Source: CAZAPO01 sp044841755 (lineage in GTDB: Bacteria; Bacteroidota; Bacteroidia; Flavobacteriales; Flavobacteriaceae). Taken from it: 64,000 bases of DNA. Position 1 is the first letter of the stretch, and the number at the start of each line of letters is the position of its first letter. The DNA is taken from contig JAXOFM010000005.1 of assembly GCA_044841755.1 (NCBI GenBank), forward strand, positions 62,001-126,000, written 5' to 3'. Below are positions 25,319 to 33,214 of the stretch, piece by piece. The notes beneath the pieces are model-generated. The model made no database searches, was not told the origin of the DNA, and saw nothing but the letters and a program-made list of their open reading frames with translations. The position numbers and the translations under genes are program-made.

Positions 25319-26545
25319 TTATCCATCTAGAAACCTGTAATAAGCACATTTTAAATAAGCACCCTCAGGAAAAGTAATTGGGTGGTCTATATCATGTTCA
25401 GTAGTTAATACCGTTTTATAGGTTCTACCAACATTATTAATGGTTTCTAGGTTGATATCAAAAAAAGATTGACTAACCACTCTTGATGAACAAGAGGCTA
25501 AAACTAACAAACCTCTCTTAGCGGTTAACTTTGCTCCTAGTGTCGCCAATTGAGCATATTTCTTTTTAGCCAAAGAAATCTCAGAGGCTTGTTTTGCAAA
25601 ACTTGGAGGATCAATAACTACGACATCAAAAGTTTTTCCATTATTGATTAATTTTTCCATTTCTAAAAATGCATCTCCTGCAATTGTTTTATGCGTTCCT
25701 TGATAATTATTTAGATTTCCGTTCTTAACAGCTATCTCAAGAGCCTGTTTACTAATATCTAAACTCGTTACCTCTTTGGCTCCATTGTATAAAGCATGAA
25801 CCGAAAATCCCCCTGCATACGAAAAAACATCCAATACTGTTTTACCCTTACTCCACTCTCCTACTTGCTTCCTATTAGCACGATGATCTAAAAAATAACC
25901 TGTTTTATGACCCTTAATAACATTTGCAGAAAATTTGACATCATGTTCTACAAATTCAACGACTTCATTGTTCAGTTCTCCATAAATCACTTCTCCATCA
26001 ATAAGATTATGAAGCCTAGAATTTTGAAGCTTTCTACTTAACCGTAATACAACTGCTTTTGCCTTAGAAGCTTCTTGCAAACTCGGTAATACATCTTCCA
26101 AATAAGAAAGCCATATCTCACTATATAATTTAACTACTAAAATATCTGTATATACATCCGCAATTAGTCCTGGGAAACCATCATTTTCACCGAAGATCAA
26201 TCGATAACTGTTTGTATTAGTTTTTAAAAGTGTTACTCTTTTTTGAAAAGCTTCTTTAATTCTTTCTTTGAAAAAAGCAGCATCAATAGTTGCTGGTCCA
26301 TTATGCAACATTTTTATGCGAATAGGAGAGCTTGAATCATATAGTCCTAACCCAATTAACTTATTCTTATTCTTACTAAAAATTATGGCCAAATCTCCAG
26401 TTTCCGCATCATCATTTATTTTGACAATACTATTGGAGAAAACCCATGGATGTCCAAGTATAACCAACTTTTCTGCCTTGGCATTTAACTTTACCGCTAA
26501 TCGTTTGGGTTGCTGTTCGAATTTTATTTTTGGCGAAAACTCCAT
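25319..26545 (-). CDS. RlmI-like rRNA (cytosine-C5) methyltransferase
   Basis: A 408-residue SAM-dependent methyltransferase of the RlmI/RlmK family (COG1092), which methylates a cytosine of 23S rRNA. It has an N-terminal PUA domain (about residues 15-85, GHPWVFSNSI), a linker domain, and a Rossmann methyltransferase domain (about 205-408) with VLDVFSYAGGFSVHAL (SAM motif I), VVIDPPSFAKQ (motif IV) and LVLASCSSRV (catalytic Cys region). Single gene; a terminator-like copy of the dnaK hairpin lies just upstream of it. Confidence 0.9.
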   Translation of the reverse strand: MEFSPKIKFEQQPKRLAVKLNAKAEKLVILGHPWVFSNSIVKINDDAETGDLAIIFSKNKNKLIGLGLYDSSSPIRIKMLHNGPATIDAAFFKERIKEAFQKRVTLLKTNTNSYRLIFGENDGFPGLIADVYTDILVVKLYSEIWLSYLEDVLPSLQEASKAKAVVLRLSRKLQNSRLHNLIDGEVIYGELNNEVVEFVEHDVKFSANVIKGHKTGYFLDHRANRKQVGEWSKGKTVLDVFSYAGGFSVHALYNGAKEVTSLDISKQALEIAVKNGNLNNYQGTHKTIAGDAFLEMEKLINNGKTFDVVVIDPPSFAKQASEISLAKKKYAQLATLGAKLTAKRGLLVLASCSSRVVSQSFFDINLETINNVGRTYKTVLTTEHDIDHPITFPEGAYLKCAYYRFLDG

Positions 26546-26572
26546 AAATTTAGAATAGCGCTAAATGTAACT

Positions 26573-26614
26573 AAAAAAGCGCAACCAATTTGATCGCGCT
26601 CCTTTAATATAAAT
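26573..26614. repeat. Left 42-bp direct repeat flanking the rhodopsin/blh cassette
   Basis: These 42 bases match 28445-28486 at 39 positions, in the same orientation. The core forms a hairpin (AGCGC/GCGCT with inner pairs); on the minus strand it is followed by six Ts, the layout of a rho-independent terminator. It lies between the rhodopsin terminator and the rlmI-like gene. Confidence 0.85.
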
Positions 26615-26670
26615 CAAAAATAAGTTTATTCAATTACATCCGAATCTAAGATAAAGCTGCCTAAGAATGA

Positions 26671-26700
26671 GAAAAGCACTAATTGATAGTGCTTTTCATT
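26671..26700 (-). terminator. Terminator downstream of the rhodopsin gene
   Basis: Stem GAAAAGCACT/AGTGCTTTTC with a seven-base loop lies 27 bases downstream of the rhodopsin stop (minus strand), followed by a T-rich stretch. Confidence 0.65.
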
Positions 26701-26726
26701 TGTTCAATTTATTTATGATGTAGCAA

Positions 26727-27452
26727 CTAGGCTGCCTGTTTTTTAACAGCTAGTGCATATATCACCAATCCAAATCCAATTTTATTAATAGCATCCGCTA
26801 TGTTATAAGCAACATCTACACTACCAGAACCCAGTATACTTGTATACCACCCTTCTGTACCTAACATGTACCCTAATGGATATATTGCCCATCCAACTAG
26901 AACGAACCAACATAGTATTTTATGAGCCTGCAATATATCTCCTCCTGCTTCTAAAGCTAATTTCTTCGCGCTTCCAAACCAAATTTCGTATACTATGTAA
27001 AAATAGGCTAATCCTGAAATACCGCCCCAAAGCGCCGCCTGATCAGTAAAAACAGCCTCACCGAAGTAACCTGTTACAAGCATAATTAACGAAAATGTAA
27101 TCATTTTCCACATTAGGGATTGTTTCGCACCAGCTATCTTTAATATTAGATAGAATTCTACACACATTAATGGTACTGTGAGAATCCAATCTACGTACCT
27201 AAAAAAGGTAGGAGATTCCATATTAACAGCCCAATAATCACGCATGTACCAATAATGTACTGCAGCGATAAACGTAATCAAACCTGAAACAAGAACTGAT
27301 GTACGCCATTTTCTATCGAATTGACTCAGAGATAGAAAGAAAAATGCAGAGGCAGCCATCATGGCCATACATCCTACAAAGAAGGTAAATCCAACATAAT
27401 CAGTGGGGTCAATTTTTGTAGAAACGTCTGCAATTAATAATAAATTTTTCAT
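26727..27452 (-). CDS. Proteorhodopsin, DTE-type proton pump
   Basis: A 241-residue seven-helix microbial rhodopsin, an inner-membrane light-driven proton pump. The helix C motif is RYVDW..T......E: D88 (proton acceptor), T92 and E99 (donor), i.e. the DTE triad of proton pumps and not the NDQ or NTQ of sodium or chloride pumps. R85, H66 (pair of the acceptor) and the retinal Schiff-base lysine K224 in ADAINKIGFG are present. The spectral-tuning site (position 105 in reference numbering) is M96, as in green-absorbing flavobacterial pumps. It is divergent from blh, with a TAnnTTTG box 34 bases upstream. Confidence 0.96.
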   Translation of the reverse strand: MKNLLLIADVSTKIDPTDYVGFTFFVGCMAMMAASAFFFLSLSQFDRKWRTSVLVSGLITFIAAVHYWYMRDYWAVNMESPTFFRYVDWILTVPLMCVEFYLILKIAGAKQSLMWKMITFSLIMLVTGYFGEAVFTDQAALWGGISGLAYFYIVYEIWFGSAKKLALEAGGDILQAHKILCWFVLVGWAIYPLGYMLGTEGWYTSILGSGSVDVAYNIADAINKIGFGLVIYALAVKKQAA

Positions 27453-27485
27453 GATAATTAAATTTGATGATTATTTTTGTTTATA

Positions 27486-27493
27486 CAAATGTA
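27486..27493 (-). promoter_or_regulatory. -7 box of the rhodopsin promoter
   Basis: On the minus strand the bases read TACATTTG, an exact TAnnTTTG match, 33 bases before the rhodopsin start codon. The AT-rich 113-base gap to blh shows no clear -33 TTG at standard spacing and no obvious operator. Confidence 0.5.
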
Positions 27494-27565
27494 AAAAAGA
27501 TTAAACATTATTAATTAAATTTTAACAATTTTTTTATTCTTTTTTTATTAATCTTACAATTATTT

Positions 27566-28465
27566 ATGAATAATCTTCAGAATATATCAATAATTTTAAG
27601 TTTTGCTGGTCTATGGATTACCTCTTTGTTCTCCGGAGATTTCGAGATTATTTTGGGTTTTATGTTAATACTTTCATTCGGAATTTTGCATGGATCCAAT
27701 GATATTATTTTAATCCACTCAATTGCTGAAAGTAGAGCTTCGATTACATTTATACGAGTTCTTTTAACCTATATATTGACCATAGGTATTGCAGTAATTG
27801 TGTTCTATTTCTTCCCGCTGATCGCACTTATTTTATTTATAATTTTTAGTGCATTTCATTTTGGTCAACAACATTGGGAATATCACGAATTATCATTAAA
27901 AAATAGCAGTAAAAATCTTATCTATTTTTCCTATGGAATGTTAGTATTACAGCTATTATTTGTTTTCAATATAAATGATGTAATCATAATAGTAGAAAAC
28001 ATTAGTAATATCACTTTAGAAGAGCATTTAATTCACTATTCATTCTTGGCTTCAGTAATACTCTTTTTATGTTGCGGAGTAATGATTTATTTGAAGTTGA
28101 AAGAGTTCAAAACTAAATTGATTAAGGAAATATTTCTATTACTAGTATTTATAGTCATTTTTAAGGTTTCTACACTAATCTGGGGATTTACCATTTACTT
28201 TATTTTTTGGCATAGTATACCGTCTCTAATTGAACAAGTACGTTTCATTTATGGTAAGTTTGATCAAAAAACCTTCCTGTCTTATTGCAAGAATGCCTTG
28301 CCTTATTGGATTATCTCTGTCATAGGTATTTCTGTAATGTATTTTATTTTTAAAAATGAAACCCTCTTTTTAGCTCTTTTCTTCTCTTTTATCGCAGCTG
28401 TTACATTCCCACATACATTAGTTATGAATAAAATGTTTGGAAATAAAAAAGCGCAACCAAATTGA
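27566..28465 (+). CDS. blh: Brp/Blh-family beta-carotene 15,15'-dioxygenase
   Basis: A 299-residue membrane enzyme that splits beta-carotene into two retinal molecules, the chromophore for the adjacent rhodopsin. About eight hydrophobic helices; the conserved iron-ligand histidines are in GILHGSND (about residue 46), FHFGQQHWEYH (about 99-109), FWHSIPS (about 215) and TFPHTLVMN (about 288). Its last codons (KKAQPN) lie inside the 42-bp repeat that also carries the dnaK terminator. The carotenoid genes crtE, crtB, crtI and crtY are not in the window. Confidence 0.92.
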   Translation: MNNLQNISIILSFAGLWITSLFSGDFEIILGFMLILSFGILHGSNDIILIHSIAESRASITFIRVLLTYILTIGIAVIVFYFFPLIALILFIIFSAFHFGQQHWEYHELSLKNSSKNLIYFSYGMLVLQLLFVFNINDVIIIVENISNITLEEHLIHYSFLASVILFLCCGVMIYLKLKEFKTKLIKEIFLLLVFIVIFKVSTLIWGFTIYFIFWHSIPSLIEQVRFIYGKFDQKTFLSYCKNALPYWIISVIGISVMYFIFKNETLFLALFFSFIAAVTFPHTLVMNKMFGNKKAQPN

Positions 28466-28486
28466 TTGCGCTCTTTTAATATAAAT
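28445..28486. repeat. Right 42-bp repeat; terminator of dnaK, overlapping blh end
   Basis: Matches 26573-26614 at 39 of 42 positions. On the minus strand the hairpin AGCGCAA/TTGCGCT with six Ts after it is the terminator of dnaK, 12 bases past its stop. On the plus strand it contains the final codons and stop of blh. Confidence 0.88.
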
Positions 28487-28497
28487 GTTAAAATAAA

Positions 28498-30402
28498 TTA
28501 TTTAACTTCTTCGAAGTCTACGTCTTCAACGTTGTCACCTTCTGGTTGTGCTTCTCCAGCTCCTGCGTCAGGACCAGCAGCTCCTCCAGCTTGCGCTTCT
28601 TGTTGTGCTTTATACATTTCTTCGCTAGCAATTTTCCAAGCTTCATTAATCTTCTCCAAAGCAGGATCGATTACAGCAATATCCTTAGTTTCATAAGCTT
28701 TCTTCAACTCTTCTAAAGCATCTTCAATTGGTTTCTTCTTATCATCAGATAATTTATCGCCAAATTCTTTTAATTGCTTCTCTGTTTGGAAGATCATTGC
28801 GTCGGCACTATTTAACTTATCAGCTGTTTCTTTAGCTTTAGCATCTGCTTCAGCATTAGCCTCAGCATCACGCTTCATTTTCTCGATTTCTTCATCAGTT
28901 AATCCTGAAGAAGCCTCGATACGAATGTTTTGTGACTTACCTGTAGCCTTATCAGCTGCAGTAACATGGATAATTCCGTTTGCATCAATATCGAATGTTA
29001 CTTCAATTTGAGGAACTCCTCTTGGTGCTGGTGGAATATCAGCTAAATGAAATCTTCCAATTGTTTTATTATCAGCAGCCATTGGACGCTCACCTTGTAG
29101 TACATGAATCTCTACTGAAGGTTGATTGTCGGCAGCTGTTGAGAATACTTGCGATTTCTTTGTTGGAATTGTCGTGTTAGCATCAATTAACTTGGTCATT
29201 ACGTTACCCATAGTCTCGATACCTAATGATAATGGAGTTACATCAAGAAGTAAAACATCTTTTACATCTCCTGTTAATACACCACCTTGAATTCCAGCTC
29301 CAATTGCTACAACTTCATCAGGGTTTACTCCTTTACTTGGCTTCTTTCCAAAAAACTTCTCTACAGCTTCCTGTACTGCAGGAATACGTGTAGAACCACC
29401 AACTAAAATAACTTCGTCAATATCACCAGTTGATAAACCAGCAGCTTTTAATGCAGCACTACATGGTTCGATTGTTCTACGTACTAAATCGTCGATTAAT
29501 TGCTCGAACTTAGAACGTGTAAGTGTTCTAACTAAGTGCTTTGGTCCACTTGCAGTAGCTGTAATGTATGGTAAGTTGATCTCTGTTTGCGCTGAAGATG
29601 ATAATTCGATCTTCGCTTTTTCAGCAGCTTCCTTTAAACGTTGCAAAGACATTGGGTCTTTTCTAAGATCCATGTTCTCTTCACTATTAAACTCTTCTGC
29701 TAACCAGTTGATGATCTTTTCATCTACATCATCACCACCTAAGTGTGTATCGCCATCAGTAGAAAGTACTTCAAATACACCATCTCCTAATTCAAGGATA
29801 GATACATCATGTGTACCACCACCAAAGTCAAATACAACGATCTTTTGATCAGTTCCTTTTTTATCTAATCCGTAAGCCAATGCAGCAGCAGTAGGCTCGT
29901 TGATAATTCTTCTAACTTTTAATCCAGCAATTTCTCCCGCTTCCTTTGTAGCTTGACGTTGCGCATCGTTAAAATATGCAGGAACTGTAATTACAGCTTC
30001 AGCAACATCTTGCCCCAAGTAATCTTCAGCAGTTTTCTTCATTTTTTGAAGTACCATTGCTGATAATTCCTGTGGAGTATATAAACGACCATCAATATCT
30101 ACTCTTGGCGTATCGTTATCACCTTTTACTACTGTATAAGGTACACGTTCTGCTTCTCTTTTAGACTCGGAATACTTATTCCCCATAAAACGCTTAATAG
30201 AGTAAACCGTTTTAGTAGGATTTGTTACTGCTTGACGTTTCGCTGGATCACCAACTTTGATCTCTCCTCCTTCAACAAAAGCAATTACCGATGGAGTAGT
30301 ACGCTTTCCTTCAGCATTTGGGATCACTACTGGCTCGTTACCCTCCATAACAGAAACACAAGAGTTTGTTGTTCCTAAGTCGATTCCAATAATTTTACTC
30401 AT
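28498..30402 (-). CDS. dnaK: Molecular chaperone DnaK (Hsp70)
   Basis: A 634-residue Hsp70 that binds exposed hydrophobic peptide in an ATP-dependent cycle with DnaJ and GrpE. The N-terminal IGIDLGTTNSCVSVMEG (residues 4-20), VVFDFGGGTHDVSI (about 193-206) and ILVGGSTRIPAVQ (about 335-347) form the ATPase domain; the substrate domain begins about residue 390 (LLLDVTPLSLGIET), and the acidic C-terminus ends in EDVDFEEVK. DnaJ and GrpE are not adjacent. A short palindrome lies about 80 bases upstream. Confidence 0.98.
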   Translation of the reverse strand: MSKIIGIDLGTTNSCVSVMEGNEPVVIPNAEGKRTTPSVIAFVEGGEIKVGDPAKRQAVTNPTKTVYSIKRFMGNKYSESKREAERVPYTVVKGDNDTPRVDIDGRLYTPQELSAMVLQKMKKTAEDYLGQDVAEAVITVPAYFNDAQRQATKEAGEIAGLKVRRIINEPTAAALAYGLDKKGTDQKIVVFDFGGGTHDVSILELGDGVFEVLSTDGDTHLGGDDVDEKIINWLAEEFNSEENMDLRKDPMSLQRLKEAAEKAKIELSSSAQTEINLPYITATASGPKHLVRTLTRSKFEQLIDDLVRRTIEPCSAALKAAGLSTGDIDEVILVGGSTRIPAVQEAVEKFFGKKPSKGVNPDEVVAIGAGIQGGVLTGDVKDVLLLDVTPLSLGIETMGNVMTKLIDANTTIPTKKSQVFSTAADNQPSVEIHVLQGERPMAADNKTIGRFHLADIPPAPRGVPQIEVTFDIDANGIIHVTAADKATGKSQNIRIEASSGLTDEEIEKMKRDAEANAEADAKAKETADKLNSADAMIFQTEKQLKEFGDKLSDDKKKPIEDALEELKKAYETKDIAVIDPALEKINEAWKIASEEMYKAQQEAQAGGAAGPDAGAGEAQPEGDNVEDVDFEEVK

Positions 30403-30482
30403 AACTTGTATTTATTCTTTTAAATGTGTTGTTCAAATTTTACAATAACCATTAGTCAATCATTATGCCATGAGAAAAAATA

Positions 30483-30495
30483 TGACATGATGTCA
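30483..30495. promoter_or_regulatory. Short palindrome upstream of dnaK
   Basis: TGACATGATGTCA is a perfect inverted repeat (arms TGACAT/ATGTCA around one base) in the divergent gap between dnaK and the collagen-like lipoprotein gene. It might be an operator, but it is short and does not match the CIRCE element. Confidence 0.25.
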
Positions 30496-30571
30496 GAGCA
30501 AAACAAAAATTTAATTACATAGATGCCAATTTTGGTACGCGATTTGTATGAATGAAACAAAAACAACATAT

Positions 30572-31087
30572 ATGAAACGTTTATTATCCTTATTTACAGT
30601 ATTTGCATTATTCTTTATCGCTTGTGAAGGACCACAAGGACCTCCAGGTTTTGATGGGTTAGATGGCTTGGACGGATTAGATGGTGCTATCATCGCTTCA
30701 TCTGCTTTTGAAATAGAAATAGATTTTAATGATGCTAATAATTATGAATTTATTGAAGCCTACGGATTTGAAGTACTACCTTCTGATGTTACTTTAGTTT
30801 ACATTTTATGGGAAACAGATAATGGTCAAGATATATGGCGATTAATGCCACAAACCACTTATCTTAATGACAACAGTACTTTAGTTTATAACTTCGATTT
30901 TACCCAAGACGATGTTCGCTTCTTTTTGGATGGCACTACAGACTTTAGTACATTAGATGATGTCTGGACTCAAGGTCAAGTATTTAGAGTAGTTGTAGTT
31001 CCAGCAGATAACATAGATGGAATTGATGTTTCTGATATAAATGCTGTACTTAGTATTAACAACATACAAGCAATAGATTATAGATAA
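30572..31087 (+). CDS. Lipoprotein with short collagen-like repeat
   Basis: A 171-residue lipoprotein from the start MKRLLSLF at 30572; the ATG at 30548 adds eight residues and would bury the signal. The lipobox LFFIAC ends with Cys18. Immediately after it come seven Gly-x-y triplets (GPQ, GPP, GFD, three GLD, GAI), then a beta-rich domain (about 40-170) with Asp/Asn and Trp residues. Such GxY linkers after a lipobox recur in Bacteroidota surface lipoproteins; the function of the globular part is unknown. It ends at a terminator. Confidence 0.8.
   Translation: MKRLLSLFTVFALFFIACEGPQGPPGFDGLDGLDGLDGAIIASSAFEIEIDFNDANNYEFIEAYGFEVLPSDVTLVYILWETDNGQDIWRLMPQTTYLNDNSTLVYNFDFTQDDVRFFLDGTTDFSTLDDVWTQGQVFRVVVVPADNIDGIDVSDINAVLSINNIQAIDYR
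30629..30691 (+). repeat. Seven Gly-x-y codon triplets
   Basis: Sixty-three bases encode seven consecutive collagen-type triplets, three of them GLD in a row. The 9-base units are similar but not identical in synonymous positions, so the tract is not a recent perfect expansion. Confidence 0.75.
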
Positions 31088-31106
31088 TTTAAGCAAAACA
31101 AATCAT

Positions 31107-31138
31107 GAAGCTCGAAAAGTTATTTTCGGGCTTTTTTT
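31107..31138 (+). terminator. Rho-independent terminator after the collagen-like lipoprotein
   Basis: Stem AGCTCGAAAA/TTTTCGGGCT (one G-T pair), four-base loop, followed by seven Ts, 20 bases after the stop codon. Confidence 0.88.
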
Positions 31139-31174
31139 AATTTATACTTCTCTTAATTATATGCAGACAAAATT

Positions 31175-31182
31175 TATATTTG
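31175..31182 (+). promoter_or_regulatory. -7 box of sdaA
   Basis: TATATTTG, exact TAnnTTTG match, 24 bases upstream of the sdaA start, just after the preceding terminator. Confidence 0.45.
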
Positions 31183-31206
31183 CTCAAAACTAATTATAGT
31201 TAGTAA

Positions 31207-32628
31207 ATGGAGTGTATTTCTGTATTTGATATGCTTAAAATAGGGATTGGACCTTCAAGTTCTCATACCCTTGGCCCTTGGCGTGCTGCTGAGAAGTGGA
31301 TCGCAGAACTTAAGGAAGATAACTTGTTTGACAAAGTCGAAAGTATTAAAGTTGATCTTTATGGCTCTTTGTGCTTGACTGGGAAAGGGCATGCCACAGA
31401 TCTAGCAGTTATGTTAGGACTAAGTGGAGCTGATCCAGAACGAGTACCTGTTGATTCCATTCAAGAAGTTATAGATGTCATTCAAAGTAAACATACATTG
31501 AACTTTAATGGAGAACGAAATATCAACTTTATTCCTGAAAGCAATATCATCTTCGATAGAGAGTTTCTACCCTTTCATGCTAACGGAATGACCTTTACTG
31601 CAGGTGTTTCAGGAAAAGAATATACATCAACCTTCTACTCTATTGGTGGCGGATTTGTAGTCAAGGAAGAATCGTACGACGAGAAAGACAATTTAGATAT
31701 TCAAAAGAGCTTCCCATTTCCTATTCAAAAGGCAACTGAGCTTTTGAAATACTGTGAAGATGAGCATAAATCTATTTCTGAAATAGTATTACAGAATGAG
31801 CTTTCACTTAGAACACAAGAAGAAATCGACTTTGAGCTTCAACGTATCTGGAACACAATGCTCGAATGTATGCATATAGGCTGTCATACTGAAGGAACGC
31901 TTCCAGGAGGCTTGAATGTACGTCGTCGTGCATTCGATATGCATAAAAAGCTTATTAGTGATTATGGTTATAATAACCCAGAGGAATGGGTAGAAAGCAT
32001 TAGAAACACAGAGATTAAATTTAGAAAGATCTTTAAATGGGTTAGTTGTTATGCTCTAGCAGTAAATGAGGTAAATGCTGCCTTAGGCCGTGTAGTTACT
32101 GCGCCTACTAATGGCAGTGCTGGAGTGATTCCAGCTGTTTTAATGTATTACTTAACTATTGAAAACCATAAAGCAACTTTTGAACACATTAAACAGTTTT
32201 TGCTTGTCGCTGGAGAGATTGGTAGCATCTTCAAAAAAGGCGCTACTATTAGTGCGGCAATGGGTGGATGTCAAGCAGAGATTGGAGTTTCATCTGCTAT
32301 GGCTGCTGGTGCATTATGCGAATTAATTGGTGGTACACCAGAGCAAGTTATGATCGCTGCAGAAATCGCTATGGAACACCACTTAGGACTTACCTGCGAT
32401 CCTGTGGGAGGATTGGTTCAAGTACCTTGTATAGAGCGCAATTCTATGGGAGCCATTAAGGCTATTACTGCTGCCGAATTAGCTATGGAAACCAATCCTG
32501 AAAACGCTAAAGTGCCTTTAGACGAAGTAGTTGACACTATGTGGGAAACCGCTCAAAACATGAAAACCATATACAAAGAAACCTCAGAAGGAGGTCTTGC
32601 CGTTAGAGTAAGTTTATCGGATTGCTAA
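31207..32628 (+). CDS. sdaA: L-serine ammonia-lyase (single chain, Fe-S)
   Basis: A 473-residue type 2 L-serine dehydratase that converts serine to pyruvate and ammonia with a [4Fe-4S] cluster in place of PLP. The beta domain (residues 1 to about 160, starting SVFDMLKIGIGPSSSHT) and the catalytic alpha domain (about 185-473) are fused. Cluster cysteines are C355 (GGCQAEIG), C397 (LTCDPVGG) and C408 (VPCIERN), with the 42- and 11-residue spacing of the known enzyme. The chain ends in Cys473, which in the Legionella enzyme occupies the active site as a cluster ligand. It stands alone, ending against a convergent gene with a 4-base overlap. Confidence 0.96.
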   Translation: MECISVFDMLKIGIGPSSSHTLGPWRAAEKWIAELKEDNLFDKVESIKVDLYGSLCLTGKGHATDLAVMLGLSGADPERVPVDSIQEVIDVIQSKHTLNFNGERNINFIPESNIIFDREFLPFHANGMTFTAGVSGKEYTSTFYSIGGGFVVKEESYDEKDNLDIQKSFPFPIQKATELLKYCEDEHKSISEIVLQNELSLRTQEEIDFELQRIWNTMLECMHIGCHTEGTLPGGLNVRRRAFDMHKKLISDYGYNNPEEWVESIRNTEIKFRKIFKWVSCYALAVNEVNAALGRVVTAPTNGSAGVIPAVLMYYLTIENHKATFEHIKQFLLVAGEIGSIFKKGATISAAMGGCQAEIGVSSAMAAGALCELIGGTPEQVMIAAEIAMEHHLGLTCDPVGGLVQVPCIERNSMGAIKAITAAELAMETNPENAKVPLDEVVDTMWETAQNMKTIYKETSEGGLAVRVSLSDC

Positions 32629-33095
32629 TCCTTTTGCGCTTCACAACCTTGTCGCTGCCTTGTGTCTATTAAATAAATTATTTTCCACTGTCCATTGTCA
32701 TGAAAGAGTTGAAAGGAGTTCACGCCACAATGACTAAAATTACCATTAACACGAAATTCATATGGAGTCCATGCATTAGCCATATTATTATCAATTTTGA
32801 TAATATAATCTAACAATTTTTCATCCCATTTCTGATCAGCTGGTCTTTTAGCAATTGCATTCAATAAACTAGAAATATCACCATCATTTCTAAGTACATC
32901 TTTCCCTTCTTTATTTCTAAAAGCTGTTTGTAGCACTACTTTATTTGCCAATACAGATCTCATTAAAGTAGTATCTCCTTTGTGAAATCCTTCAAAAAAA
33001 GTATCCACAGCTGCTTTTACATTCGCTGTTTGATCTGTTTGAGCATTAATTGAAAAAACGCAACTTAAAATGAGTAATAGTATTGGTCTCTGCAT
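32625..33095 (-). CDS. Exported SnoaL/DUF4440-like (NTF2 fold) protein
   Basis: A 156-residue protein with a signal peptide (residues 1-18, ending SINAQ). The rest is a typical NTF2-like cone: an opening helix VKAAVDTFFEGFHKGDTTLM, then RSVLANKVVLQTAF, and beta strands YEFRVNGNFSHCGVNSFQLF and WKIIYLIDTRQR. Two Cys (about residue 126 and 152) could pair in the periplasm. The fold occurs as enzymes and as ligand-binding proteins, so the role is open. Convergent with sdaA. Confidence 0.82.
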   Translation of the reverse strand: MQRPILLLILSCVFSINAQTDQTANVKAAVDTFFEGFHKGDTTLMRSVLANKVVLQTAFRNKEGKDVLRNDGDISSLLNAIAKRPADQKWDEKLLDYIIKIDNNMANAWTPYEFRVNGNFSHCGVNSFQLFHDNGQWKIIYLIDTRQRQGCEAQKD

Positions 33096-33214
33096 AATTG
33101 AAATTTTTCTTAAATATAAGTTTTAGAATAAGCATCTAAGTCGAATAAAGAAAAGTTTAACAGAATTAGTAGCTATATGTTTATTTAGTACATTTACAAT
33201 CTAAAATTTTAATC

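Noticed and set aside
26727..27452. Sodium- or chloride-pumping rhodopsin
   Set aside because: The helix C triad is D-T-E, not NDQ or NTQ, so a proton pump is the proper call.
30511..30693. Minus-strand open frame with Pro/Ser/Lys repeats
   Set aside because: It is the antisense of the collagen-like Gly-x-y tract and its signal region; no start context or homology, and the plus strand has a clear lipoprotein.
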